From Ulvibacterium sp965248315 (GTDB taxonomy: Bacteria; Bacteroidota; Bacteroidia; Flavobacteriales; Flavobacteriaceae): a stretch of 64,000 nt of DNA. Location: positions 4,030,001 through 4,094,000 of the forward strand of contig NZ_CBDFIX010000002.1 in NCBI RefSeq assembly GCF_965248315.1, written 5' to 3'. Shown here piece after piece: positions 7,953 through 17,800 of this stretch. The number at the start of each line of letters is the position of its first letter. The stretch's first letter is position 1. The notes under the pieces are model-generated. The model was not told the origin of the DNA. It did not search any database and saw nothing but the letters and a program-made list of their open reading frames with translations. The translations under genes were made by a program, and so were the position numbers.

Positions 7953-8232
7953 CCAGTTCCGCAGTAGTTATACTGCTACGGAAACTCCATTATGTTATAG
8001 TTTTCAACATTTGAGGCGTTACCATAACCTCTGGCACAATTGATCCTTCCTCTAAATAATAGAATCCATTTGTCTTTATTTCATGTTTTACGCCTTGTTG
8101 CATACCTGAATGTAATAAAAATAAGCAGCCGGGAAAAGCAATAAAGGGTCATGGTGTTTGCCATGACCCTTAACACTCTATTATTTACTCTGTCTTATTT
8201 ATTATGCCGCAGCAGTGCAACTACTGCGGAGC
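7953..8232. repeat. 282-bp direct repeat, copy 2
   Basis: Second copy of the element at 6839-7120, 280 bases long and collinear. Hairpins lie at 7958-7983 (imperfect here), 8144-8171 (AAGGGTCATGG/CCATGACCCTT) and 8207-8229 (CCGCAG/CTGCGG). On the minus strand it precedes the immunity-like gene at 7561-7857. Its outer end runs almost directly into the boundary repeat at 8238-8349. Confidence 0.85.
7990..8103 (-). CDS. Conserved 37-residue peptide, repeat copy 2
   Basis: Same small frame as 6877-6990: begins MQQGVKHEIKTNGFYYLEEG, then SIVPEVMVTPQMLKTIT. Differences from copy 1 are confined to a few codons and the frame is intact. See copy 1 for possible origins. Confidence 0.35.
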   Translation of the reverse strand: MQQGVKHEIKTNGFYYLEEGSIVPEVMVTPQMLKTIT

Positions 8233-8237
8233 GGGGA

Positions 8238-8349
8238 TCCTAGCAAATACCAAGAGGCCACTTATCAGTGGCCTCTTGGTATTTCTATATTCCTGATAAT
8301 TAAAAACTTAAGAACCTGCTCCGGCAAAAGCGCCAATTTGGAACATTAC
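8238..8349. repeat. Cassette-boundary repeat, copy C, with long perfect hairpin
   Basis: Matches copy A at 1350-1466. Positions 8245-8284 form a perfect stem of 18 base pairs with loop TATC (left arm AAATACCAAGAGGCCACT). The repeat ends in the tag CAATTTGGAACATTAC at 8334-8349, which overlaps the stop codon of an Rhs remnant. The hairpin could act as a terminator in either direction or be a structural feature of the repeat. Confidence 0.8.
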
Positions 8350-8408
8350 CCGAGGTATTCGGTTCTGTACTCGTAGTTGTTCGGGTTGGTGGTGTCCAGA
8401 TTGTTCAT
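8346..8408 (-). pseudogene. Remnant of an Rhs/YD-repeat protein C-terminus
   Basis: Twenty codons reading MNNLDTTNPNNYEYRTEYLG then TAA. The text resembles the D-L-N...Y-E-Y-x-Y end of YD-repeat units, as in DLNNELLQDYEYHY of the protein at 18108-21785. Nothing upstream continues the frame as Rhs sequence, so this is a stub left by deletion or replacement, and its end coincides with the boundary tag. Confidence 0.4.
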
Positions 8409-8422
8409 AAGTTTTCGCCTAA

Positions 8423-8438
8423 GCGTTTTCGCTTACAA
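8423..8438. promoter_or_regulatory. Inverted repeat upstream of the HTH gene
   Basis: TAAGCG-TTTT-CGCTTA is a perfect 6-bp stem, flanked by further CTAAG/CTTAG half-sites between 8421 and 8450. It lies about 60-70 bases upstream of the likely promoter of the HTH gene. It may be its operator, or part of a terminator for neighbouring transcripts. Confidence 0.3.
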
Positions 8439-8494
8439 ACTTAGCGTATTTGGTTTATATAGTTAATCCTTTTTGATGGCGTTTATTCACAACA

Positions 8495-8527
8495 TTGGTA
8501 TTATTCGCTGTGTTTTTCGTAGCTTTG
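8495..8527 (+). promoter_or_regulatory. Bacteroidota-type promoter (TTG-N22-TAnnTTTG)
   Basis: TTG at 8495-8497 and TAGCTTTG at 8520-8527 are 22 bases apart, matching the Bacteroidota sigma-factor consensus (TTG about -33, TAnnTTTG about -7). The element lies ~45 bases before ATG 8573 of the HTH gene. This supports the internal start rather than the longer frame beginning at 8495. Confidence 0.6.
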
Positions 8528-8572
8528 CATAGTGTTTGGGCGTTTTTTACGCTGTTGATAAGTTTAAAGACT

Positions 8573-8920
8573 ATGGGTGATTTTGGTTCGATATTGAAGG
8601 ATTTGAGGGGCAAGAGGGGCTTTGCCCAAGAAGCGTTCGCCAAAGAGGTGGGCGTTCACGTGACCAACCTTTCCAAGTACGAGCGCAACATTTCCATACC
8701 TTCTTTGGAGGTTGCCAAGCGCATGGCCGAAGTATTGGAGGTTTCCCTCGATAGGCTGGTGCACGGCGACAACAAAGCGGAAGCTACTATTGACGACAGT
8801 GATTTACTTAATTTATTCTCGAAGGCGCAAAAACTCTCCGACAAGCAGAAGGAGACCGTCAAGGATTTCCTCTCCCCTTTCGTGCTAAAGGCAGACCTTG
8901 CCCAGAAGCTGGCAGGTTAG
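8573..8920 (+). CDS. XRE-family HTH transcription regulator
   Basis: 115 residues from ATG 8573. Residues ~4-66 form a Cro/C1-type helix-turn-helix (FGSILKDLRGKRGFAQEAFA, VGVHVTNLSKYERN, IPSLEVAKRMAEVLEVSLD). The tail is helical (LLNLFSKAQKLSDKQKETVK) and probably serves dimerisation. The frame is open to 8495, but a promoter-like element occupies that stretch, so the internal start is preferred. It faces opposite to the surrounding toxin and immunity genes. Such small repressors usually act near their own gene; an inverted repeat at 8423-8438 is a possible target. Any link to cassette expression is inference. Confidence 0.8.
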   Translation: MGDFGSILKDLRGKRGFAQEAFAKEVGVHVTNLSKYERNISIPSLEVAKRMAEVLEVSLDRLVHGDNKAEATIDDSDLLNLFSKAQKLSDKQKETVKDFLSPFVLKADLAQKLAG

Positions 8921-8949
8921 CCAGTAAAAATGCCTTAATCTGAAACAAC

Positions 8950-9405
8950 ATGTCCAAAAGTCCACTAAGTGAAAAATTTATAGAGGATTTAGGTCTGATT
9001 CATATTGAAAATGAAAAACTTAAAAAAAAGAAACTACAGACATACTGCTGTTTTTTTGCCTATATGTCTATAGGGGGTGTTTTGATATTAGTAGGAATAA
9101 ATTTGTGGGAAGACTCTAGTTTTAGTGATATAAGTTATTCAATACTAAAGAGGTCTTCGTTTCTATTGTTCCTTGGCTTTGGCTTATGTATTTTTGCTTA
9201 TCGAATCTTGAGTAAATACATTAAAGAGACGAAAAAAGTAAAATCCGATCTGAATCAGATTAATGCCATTCTGGATGAGCACCAAATTGAGTATGACTGT
9301 GACGTTGAATTTGGAAAAAAATACCATGGGGTACAGGACGTAACAGTAGAATTAAAAAGCAATAGCAACCTTTTAAAAGGTTCAAAAATCACATATCAAA
9401 TTTAG
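8950..9405 (+). CDS. Two-TM membrane protein of unknown function
   Basis: 151 residues with two membrane segments (YCCFFAYMSIGGVLILVGI and SSFLLFLGFGLCIFAYRIL), a basic N-terminal helix and a C-terminal cytoplasmic part of about 65 residues (IKETKKVKSDLNQINAIL...). It starts 30 bases after the HTH gene, so the two may be cotranscribed. Its stop codon overlaps that of the convergent gene at 9402-10160 by 4 bases. No family is recognised. It could be an immunity protein now separated from its toxin. Confidence 0.55.
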   Translation: MSKSPLSEKFIEDLGLIHIENEKLKKKKLQTYCCFFAYMSIGGVLILVGINLWEDSSFSDISYSILKRSSFLLFLGFGLCIFAYRILSKYIKETKKVKSDLNQINAILDEHQIEYDCDVEFGKKYHGVQDVTVELKSNSNLLKGSKITYQI

Positions 9406-10160
9406 TCCTTTTCCGATTTCAATATTTTTTTAATTACTTGCTCCAATCCAGTAGAATCCAACCCTGGTTTCATTCTTGGATGATATAATAACCTTATAAT
9501 ATCTCTGTCAAATTGTGAATATTCCTTGATTCTGATTTCCTGATTGAATTTATCCTTGTAAAAAACACTATTTGAATACATCTTTGAATCAAATGCCAAA
9601 CCTAAGCTTTGAGTTATTTCTTCTCGGATTGTGGATTCTTGGACTTCGAAAGTATATTCCGAATTTATGAAGATTAGAGATTTATCTATAACATTAGTTT
9701 TTGTATCAAACTCTGAATACGCAAGACCTGAAATATCATAATCAATGTCTTTTGTGAGAATTTCATAAAAAAAACGGTCTAATTCCGCAACCTTCTCTTT
9801 TTTGCACAAATAAAGAATTGAATTAATACGTGAAAGGTTGTTAGTAATTACAATTTTAAAACCGTCTGTTACTAATCGATTAATTTCCTCAATAGTCTTT
9901 TTTATAATGGACATCTGAGGTTTAAATTCTTGCTCTTTGAATATGAATAGAACCATTGGTTGTTCCCATTTAATTATTTTTTCTGGGTTACCATCATATT
10001 CGGATTGTAAAGCAATCTCTTTAAAATAACTGATCAGTTTCTTTTCATATGTTGTAGGAACATACTCTTCCGTTATTGTATCGATGTATTTAAGAAGTAT
10101 TAGAAAAACAAATAATGATGTGAGAATTAGAGAGGCCTTTTTCCAATTAAACACTGTCAT
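9402..10160 (-). CDS. DUF2927-like membrane-anchored protein, candidate immunity
   Basis: 252 residues with one N-terminal membrane anchor (ASLILTSLFVFLILL). The outer domain contains IREEITQSLGLAFDS, SVFYKDKF, FDRDIIRLLYHPRMKPG, which matches my memory of DUF2927 proteins: a degenerate metalloprotease-like fold with E-x-x-Q-x-L-G-L and an LYHPR-KPG signature. The H-E-x-x-H zinc motif is absent, since EEITQS replaces it, so catalysis is unlikely. It follows the orphan toxin tip at 10246-11241 by 85 bases on the same strand. It may be its immunity partner or an independent envelope protein. Confidence 0.55.
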   Translation of the reverse strand: MTVFNWKKASLILTSLFVFLILLKYIDTITEEYVPTTYEKKLISYFKEIALQSEYDGNPEKIIKWEQPMVLFIFKEQEFKPQMSIIKKTIEEINRLVTDGFKIVITNNLSRINSILYLCKKEKVAELDRFFYEILTKDIDYDISGLAYSEFDTKTNVIDKSLIFINSEYTFEVQESTIREEITQSLGLAFDSKMYSNSVFYKDKFNQEIRIKEYSQFDRDIIRLLYHPRMKPGLDSTGLEQVIKKILKSEKD

Positions 10161-10245
10161 TTATTTATGCGAATTATTCCTAAAAAGTATAGGCAATACT
10201 TAAAACGATTGCCTATACTTTTAAATTTTTATAAGTTTAATTCAA

Positions 10246-11241
10246 TCAGTCTCTTTTCGTCCCATCTCTGTTTAAACTAACTCTGTTTCCGTTCGAGTTA
10301 ATATAGTATAAACCACCCTGCGGTCCACGAATGATATCCCTACTTTGTCCTGAAACCATCACAGTTCGACCTGTCCTGGTATGCCCAGCAGGCAATGCAG
10401 AACTTGTTGAGCTATTAGTTGATGGTGCCTCGCTGGTCGTTCTAGTGCTACTTCTAGGCAACTTCATTCGTCTTAAACGATTTAAAGTTCTTATTTCGGA
10501 GATGATGCGAGCTACTTCAGGGACATCAGGTGTAGGATCGGATAATTCCAACGCCTTTATCATTATTGTTGCCGCAGCTTTTGTCTCTATCCTGTCTTTA
10601 TTTGGTAAAGATGACCCCATATCAACTTCACTAAGATCGGTTTCCTCAACATCAGCATCATTTGGGACAATTACTAGAGTTTGATCGCCTCTTATTCTTT
10701 TAACAAATTGGCCTTCGTCAACATCAGATTTATCCTCGCCAACTACGGTCACTTCATCGAATATCGTAATGTTGTTTTTATCGCTATCTCTGTAATCATC
10801 ATAAATATCATCACTCGGACAAGCAATCTCATTTCCATTTACATCAACAGTCTTACCATCTTTGACTTGTTTCACATATGGGTTTTGTTGTGCGGGATTT
10901 GGACTATTTGGGTTACCCCTTTGGACACGAACATTATTTCCTGCTGGATTTTCAGGATCTTTAAAGATCGTGCCTTGGCTGTTACGTGTTGTCTTCATGT
11001 TTGACTGCATGTTTTTAGGTAATTGCCTAAGAACATCGCCTCCTGCATCACCAATTGGACCGATAGCCTTGACGGCGTCCTCCGCTACATCTGCAACCTT
11101 ATTGGCAGTTTTTACGACTGCAGCTGTTTCGCCGGCAGGCGACGGATCAAACAGGGTTAAGACAGCACCCACCGCATAACCCTGGCCTTCGGGTAGGGAA
11201 CACGTATTCGCAATGCTCGACGCCTTTATCAAACAGACCAA
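10246..11241 (-). CDS. Orphan toxin C-terminal module
   Basis: 331 residues without signal peptide and without Rhs core. The N-terminal part resembles the helical region that often precedes a toxin domain (YAVGAVLTLFDPSPAG, VVKTANKVADVAEDAVKAIG). Then come polar segments, the linker-like motif IFDEVTVVGEDKSD, and a basic, serine-rich C-terminus ending RDIIRGPQGGLYYINSNGN then RVSLNRDGTKRD. That end recalls short basic modules seen at the tips of polymorphic toxins; the activity is unknown. The frame starts at a TTG, and an in-frame ATG is lacking near the beginning. This suggests the gene was cut from a longer Rhs gene rather than evolved as a free unit. A terminator (11265-11291) separates it from the upstream gene, so it may be silent. 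Confidence 0.6.
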   Translation of the reverse strand: MVCLIKASSIANTCSLPEGQGYAVGAVLTLFDPSPAGETAAVVKTANKVADVAEDAVKAIGPIGDAGGDVLRQLPKNMQSNMKTTRNSQGTIFKDPENPAGNNVRVQRGNPNSPNPAQQNPYVKQVKDGKTVDVNGNEIACPSDDIYDDYRDSDKNNITIFDEVTVVGEDKSDVDEGQFVKRIRGDQTLVIVPNDADVEETDLSEVDMGSSLPNKDRIETKAAATIMIKALELSDPTPDVPEVARIISEIRTLNRLRRMKLPRSSTRTTSEAPSTNSSTSSALPAGHTRTGRTVMVSGQSRDIIRGPQGGLYYINSNGNRVSLNRDGTKRD

Positions 11242-11264
11242 ACTTCAGAACGTACTGCAATAAA

Positions 11265-11291
11265 AAAACCACAACTCTCGTCGTGGTTTTT
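11265..11291 (-). terminator. Intrinsic terminator after the Rhs-immunity operon
   Basis: Stem AAAAACCAC/GTGGTTTTT with a short loop; on the minus strand it is followed by a run of seven T. It lies ~30 bases beyond the stop codon of the membrane immunity gene (11321) and probably ends the long operon. Because both arms carry A/T runs it may work in both directions. Confidence 0.75.
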
Positions 11292-11320
11292 GTAATGTTA
11301 TGATTATTTAGCGGCTTACT

Positions 11321-11824
11321 TTAATTGGCAAATTGAAAACTAAATCCTGTTAATACCAAAATTGACAGCGCAGTCAAAAAACTCAACCAACCGTACTTGT
11401 CCTTTTCAGATTTTTGCATTTTCGCAAATTCCTTGAAGTAAACCATGTACTTGTTTCTTCTGAACAACAAAAAGTAGTTTATTAGAATCGAAGCTCCCAA
11501 CATCAAAAAAAGATAGTTCAATTCCAAATTTATCCTAACGGCAAACAATCCGACGATAATATTGAAGATGCTATAGAGCAATAAGAACATTAAAACAACA
11601 GCCAAAGCCCCTGCTAAAAATACCCTTACCCCGCTATCTGGGTCATTTAGAGTACTAAATACAATCTTCTCCGGATTTTCAACGCCTCTTTCCGCATACT
11701 TTTTTTTAACATGCTCATTTCTAAGAATTTTCCTCACAGGATAAGTTATGATGTTACCTGCATAAACCTCCCATCTATATAGAGAGTAATGAAAAATATT
11801 CCAGAACCAAACAAATTTCCTCAT
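11321..11824 (-). CDS. Membrane protein, probable immunity to the Rhs glycine-zipper tip
   Basis: 167 residues with an amphipathic aromatic N-terminus (FVWFWNIFHYSLYRWEVYAG) and three or four membrane segments (VFLAGALAVVLMFLLLYSIF, LNYLFLMLGASILINYFLLF, WLSFLTALSILVLTGFSF). It begins 4 bases after the Rhs stop codon on the same strand and is followed by a terminator, so it is the last gene of that transcript. The Rhs tip is a glycine-zipper sequence that probably inserts into membranes, and a multi-pass inner-membrane protein is the expected type of protector. The family is not recognised; the assignment rests on position and topology. Confidence 0.65.
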   Translation of the reverse strand: MRKFVWFWNIFHYSLYRWEVYAGNIITYPVRKILRNEHVKKKYAERGVENPEKIVFSTLNDPDSGVRVFLAGALAVVLMFLLLYSIFNIIVGLFAVRINLELNYLFLMLGASILINYFLLFRRNKYMVYFKEFAKMQKSEKDKYGWLSFLTALSILVLTGFSFQFAN

Positions 11825-11828
11825 AACT

Positions 11829-14800
11829 TTAATTTGCTATTTGTTCTCCTATGGCCTCACCTGCTTCCGCTCCGGCATAGCTACCGATAACACCTCCAAC
11901 AATACCTCCAATAATCGCACCTGGCACCGCGCCTACGCCTCCGAACCAAACTCCAATGGCTGCACCTGCAGCTGCGCCTGCTTCTGCACCTGCCCAACCG
12001 CCAGCAATACTGCCCAAGGTTGTTGATGTTTGAACTTTGGTATTATAACCTATTGTGCCTCCATCTAATTTGTAGGCTTGATTTATATTATAAACCCCTA
12101 TGGCTGCACTTACTCCAAGTGAACCCCTTCCAAGTACTTTGGCTGTGCCAGATGCACTATATGTCGTAATCCTTCCTCTACTTCCGCCTCGCCAACCAGA
12201 AGAATAATATTTTGGGCTAATCGCATTACCTCTGGTCACCCTATATGTACTTGTAAGGCTTTGGGCGCCAGCCATGGCACCAGCAAAGGTATCATTTACC
12301 CTTCCTTCTTCATCGAACATTCCCGCACCATTGTGTAGAATGTTACCATTAAAATTGGTTACGCTGTTTAATCCAGATTGTACTTGGTTACCAATCCTAT
12401 TAAGAGCTAAAAATTCAGAACTTGGGCTACCAGCGGTAACAGTCACTCCGTCCAAATCCATTCCAAAATTCTCCGAAGTAAATATATGTTCTGATATATC
12501 AGCTACACTAGCTCCTTGATTGTTGTCAAGATAATTTAATAGATTCTCTATTTCAAGCTCGTTGGTAATAATTATATTCCCGTCTTCATCAACTTCATAT
12601 AATCCAGATGGGTCAGACCAATATATTGGGTTATTGAAGGCAAAACGATATGGGGTAATATCATACGAAAACTCTGTAAATCTATCCATGCCATTAAACC
12701 TTCCAATAGCTGGATCGTACTGCCTAAAGGTCATCTCCGTAACATTCAATCCCAGAGCTTCTTCATTTTCCTGACCATTGTATCTCCACAGCTGGGCAGT
12801 ACTGTTACCAAGCGAGCTTATATTGCTGTTATAGCCCTGATGTTTCAATCCGAAGGGATAGTAGTTCGATTCCTCGATTATCTCGTTGGTCGTGATGTCA
12901 CCGTCCCCGTTCGCATCGGTGTAGCTTAACCTTACGTTGCCCAGATGATCTTTGTAATTATAGACGTATTGCCATCCATTGCTGCCATCGGGGGTTATAT
13001 ACCCTTCGGAATGGCCAATGAACTGTAATTCGTTGTTCCCACCCACGGTCTTATAAATATAGTTGCCATTATACTCCGTGGATATGGAAGAACCATTATC
13101 GTTTACGGTCTTCTTCAACTTTATCCCATTGGCGGCATAGACATATTGGATGTTATCGCTCCCGAAGCTCACTTGCTCCGGCAGGTTCAGATGGTTGTAG
13201 GTAATCCCCGTGATGCCCTTGTTACGGTCTGAGGTCATGTTGCCGTTGGCGTCATAGGCAAAATCATCGCCGGTATTGGTGCCGTCCACAAAACCGTAAT
13301 CGTTGTTCCCTAGGGAGTCGTCGTCCTCCACAAGGTCCAGCTGGTTACCCGTATAGACATAGGTCAACCGGTCCATAGCACCAAAACTGGTGGCCCCGGC
13401 ATTGGTATGGCCCTGCCTGTTCAAGCTAAGGATGTTCCCGTTCTTGTCATAGGTGACGCCGCTAAGGTTGTAGTTCCCCGTGTTGTCCACGGCACTACCG
13501 ATACGGTTCAAAGCATCGTAGGCATAGTCATAAGATTTCAAAGAACTGTCTTGGTTGTCCGTTCTCCACTGTGTCCTGGATATATTACCGTTATACAATG
13601 GAGCTGGTCCTTGGTTATAACTAAGGCTAAAGTTAAACAATTTGTTCGGGATAGCATCGGAAATATCGTTGATATCCGTTAGCCATCCCCTTACGTTGTA
13701 TTTGTAGTCCACTTCCTGTAGGCCTCCAGTAGCGGTATAACCGCTACCGGACGTACCGCCTACTTTTTTATGAGCCAATTGCCCCAATGCATCATAACTA
13801 TTGTATACAATAAGCTCCTCGGCCCCGCCCGTTCCCGTAGCGTTGGGGTCTATATAGAGCCGGGCGTCCGGCAGGAGGGTGGCATTGGTCACCGTAATAC
13901 TGGCCGTGGCTACCCGGCTATCCGTAACGGTCCCGCTTAGGGGAAGGTCGGCCACAACGCCACCACCACCTGTACAGGAGTCGCCCAAGGTCTCGTCCCC
14001 GATACATTGGGTCTGGGCCAACAGACGGCCGGTATGGTCATAGGTAAAATTATCTATCGTAACGATGGTAACACTACTACGTGTATGGCTTGCCTTTACC
14101 TTTACCGCCCTGCCCGAAAAGTCCAACGCGCTCTCCATCATATCCTGCGTACCCAAATACTCATTTTCGGTATAGGTATACACCGGCCTGGCCTTGGTAT
14201 CATAAGCGGTTACGGAAGTTATCCAAGAGGTTGGGATAATATCCAATACCTTTACCTTGCTACCCGTGGCGAGTCCTTTGGTCGCTATCGGACTAAGGTT
14301 GTTATGGTTTTCCACGGCCTGCCCCAAAACGGTGGCAGGTAGGGAAATGCCCGTTTCACTGGCCAAGAAATCATAATTGTCATAATAATTGATGGTCAAT
14401 ACCTCGGTTACCGTAGCTACGGGATAGGCCGCATTGTTGTAATGGACATCCTCGCCACCAATGGTGGTAGCGGCCGTAGCTTGTTCCACCCAATGGGCAC
14501 CGCCAATGCCGTTGGCCAAATCCTGTACCGCGGTCCTGGATCGGGGTACGGAGGCATCCATCTCCACCGCCTTGCCCGTATAGGCCACCCGGCCAAAGGC
14601 ATCGTACTTGGTAAAGAGCCACTCCCCATTGACCCGTTGTACACTGTCCTGGGTCATAATGGGCCGATCTAGTTTATCGTAAACAATATGTTCCCTACCC
14701 TTTCCGGGCAGTTGCTTTTCCACCAGACGGTTGCGGTTATCGTAGACATATTGGTACCCTAGTTCCACCATTCCGGTATTGATCTCCGCCAAAGTGGCCG

Positions 14801-17800
14801 TACTGGCCTCCATCTTGGGGGGCAATACATAGGCAAGGTTTCCAAAATCATCATAGACATAATAGGTATCATGGGGAGCCTCAAGGATCTCGTTGGGATC
14901 TGTATTATTGCCATTACCGTTTAAATCGATGTCCGCATCGGCATAGGTCCGTTTCAGCACCACTCTGCCCTGTTTGTCCGTATACTCTTCAGTGGTGTGC
15001 AATTTGCCGTCCGCCGTATCATGATTCTCATCCTTGGTGATATTTTTAAAGAGTTCTCCAGGGGAATAAAATTCTATGGGATTGCCCTGTGCATCCTCGG
15101 GGAACTTAAGCTCGGGGATACGGGTGTTGTTGACAAATTCCGTCTCTATCCGGAACATCCGTATTTGTAGGGTGTCATTGGTCTCGTAATCGAATTCGAT
15201 ACTGCGATCGTCGGACAGTTTGTCCAGTTTCCAGTCCTCCCCGGGGGCGGCCTGCCGCAATACCCGGTTCAAGGGGGAGGTTTCAAAATAAGTTTCGGAA
15301 TAGGCATTGACATCACCTTCCAAGAGTCCCGTAAAATCATCGGCATATACCGGATGGGTCTTGTAATACTGTTTTGTGGCCAATTCCACATCCCAATAGC
15401 GATAGCTCCCTAGGGTACTGTCCGGTTCATGGAAGGGCAACCATTCCTTGTCCTGCCGTCCATAGGCATCATACCCAAAATGGGTAACAAGGTCCAGACT
15501 ATCCGCCGACTGACGGATACCGACTTGCTGCATGGGCCTGCCCAGCCCATCAAAATAGGTGATGCCCTGTACGTAATCGTTCTCTACATCGAACTGCCCG
15601 TTATCGCCCTCATCGAATTTTTGCGTTGGGACCGCGGTTCGGGGTTCCTGATAGGTTCGGGTATAGACATAGTTTTGGTCCGAGGAATTACTTGCGGGAC
15701 AATCATTCGTCGGTGACTGTACGTTGGGGCAAAGATCGGACGCATTGGTCGCATAGCCACTGGGCTGGGTACACGCGATAATGCTAATATTGGGGTCTCC
15801 CAGACCGTCATTGTCCCCATCGTAATAATAGGTGTTGATACCGGAGTCTATGATGGCCTGAAGGGCATGCCTGGTCGATGAAAAGCAACCTGTGGTGGCA
15901 TTGTAGCTTTCCGCATAGTAGGTGGTGTTGCTACTTATGCCCGGGGTGGTGTACTCCAAGGTATTGGCACTGACCCCATCGCTGAGGGGCAAACCTCCGG
16001 AGGCAACGGTATACCATCTGATTTCATCACCATGGGTACCAGGCGAGGCGATTAGCGTAACGACTCCCGAACCACAGCGGGAGACATCACTTCCCGTAGC
16101 CTCCAAAGGAACCTGATCAATAGTATAGTTGATGACCCGGGCAGGTCCCCAACAATCGGAAGTATCGTGCTTTGCCCTGAGGTAATATACGCTTCCACTG
16201 GTCAAGGTTACCGTCGCCGCCGAATTGGCCGGACCCGTACTCGTGCCCGTTTCTTCGGTCTGCCAATACCAAGTGGCATTGGAAGTGGGGTTCGGCTCGC
16301 CCCTAGTAAGGGTAACCTCTCCACAGACCGTGTCGTCGATGGTTGGGCTTAATGGAGCACCCGGTGCAAAGGGTTGCTCAAGTATCGTAACAGATTCGGA
16401 TGCGATGGAAGAGCAGCCGTTGTTCGTAGCCGTAATGGTATAGGTACCCTGGAATGCCGTCACCAAATCCCCTTGAATGGTAACCCCTGTGGACGGGTTT
16501 GCACTATATGAGTAGGCAGCGTTGTAATTACTGATCCTAATGCTACCGCTTGGGGACGAACAGGTGGTCTGGGATTCGATTTGTAAGGTAGGTTGTAGCA
16601 CATTGGCCTGGACCGTAACCTGCACCGTATTCGAATAACCGAACCTATTACAAGACAACGCCTTCCTGCGGTACCATCGGTTGCCTACTAGGACGCCCGA
16701 GGGATCATAGGAAGCCGAAGTGGCCCCCGAAATGTCATTCCAAATACTGTTATCGTCCGAATACTGCCATTCATAGGAGAAGGCACCGTCGCCTCCGGAC
16801 GGCAAAGTGGAGTTTGCCATGTTCCCGGGGTCCGTACCATAACAGATGGTTGCTTGCGATGGGGCGGAAATCTGCCCTCCGTCAATCGAGTAATCGATAT
16901 ACTCGCCGGTAACCTCCACCAGGTCTCCTTCACAGTTGCCCACTTTGCTCGCGACCCAATAGCTGGCGCTTTGGCCCACTTGAAGTGTAATTATCTTTTC
17001 GGTGGCCAGGGTACCCGATGGCGTACCACCGACCACAGCATGGGAAACGACATTGTTACGCGTCTGGTCGGAATACCAAACGTGTACCATATCGTTATGG
17101 GTCTGCCCATCGACCGTTTTTGAACTTTGGGCGGAGAGCACTACGGTAGAGGTTGAGGTACAATCGCGTACAGGACTGTTGTTCAGAGGGGCGGGCAGGT
17201 CGATTACATCCACCTGGATGGTTCCCGCCGCGCTTTCACAACCTGCACTTGAAGTGACCCGTGCCGAATAAGTGGTAGAGCTACCGGGGGAGGCCGCGTA
17301 ACTGGTACCCGTACCTACTTGGGTCCCCGAGGAATTGTACCAACGGTAGGTACCCGAAATCGGGCTGCTCACCGTCAATGTCGTCGTCTGGCCCGCACAG
17401 ATCTCCCTAGGATTGCTCCCGGTAAAGGTAGGCGCCGAAGGCGTTGTGGGCAGGGTAACATCCACATACCCGGACCCGGCGCTCCATCCTCCGGTATTGT
17501 ACTTGGCCCTGATGTAATATCTTCCGGAACCTTCGTCAGCCACATAGGTACTTCCGGAACCTTTGGTGATAGATGTCCCGGAACTGGTTCTTCCCTGCCA
17601 GTACCAAGTAATCCCCGAAGTTGGCGAACCGGTCCTGGTGAGGGTCACTTCGCAATTTGAAGTGGAAGCCGTGGGATTTCCCGGATTGGGCGGACCACTG
17701 GGGGTTACATTGACAAATAATGCCGAATAGCCAGGACCACCCGTAAAATTGGCCGATACCGTATAGTTGGAACTACCGGCGGTTACGCTAATGCTGCTAC

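Noticed and set aside
6839..8232. Insertion sequence ends
   Set aside because: The duplicated 282-bp unit has no transposase, no terminal inverted repeats of its full length and no target duplication that I can see.
5730..8349. Possible CRISPR array because of repeated short palindromes
   Set aside because: Repeat copies are few, of unequal length and spacing, and hold genes between them; no cas genes are present.
8495..8572. Longer N-terminus (26 residues) for the HTH protein
   Set aside because: The stretch contains a TTG-N22-TAnnTTTG promoter and reads as an odd hydrophobic leader; the internal ATG at 8573 gives a normal XRE-type start.
14007..17660. Several open frames of 60-113 codons opposite the Rhs gene
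   Set aside because: They are shadows of the GC-richer repeat-coding region on the other strand, with no family features and no promoters.
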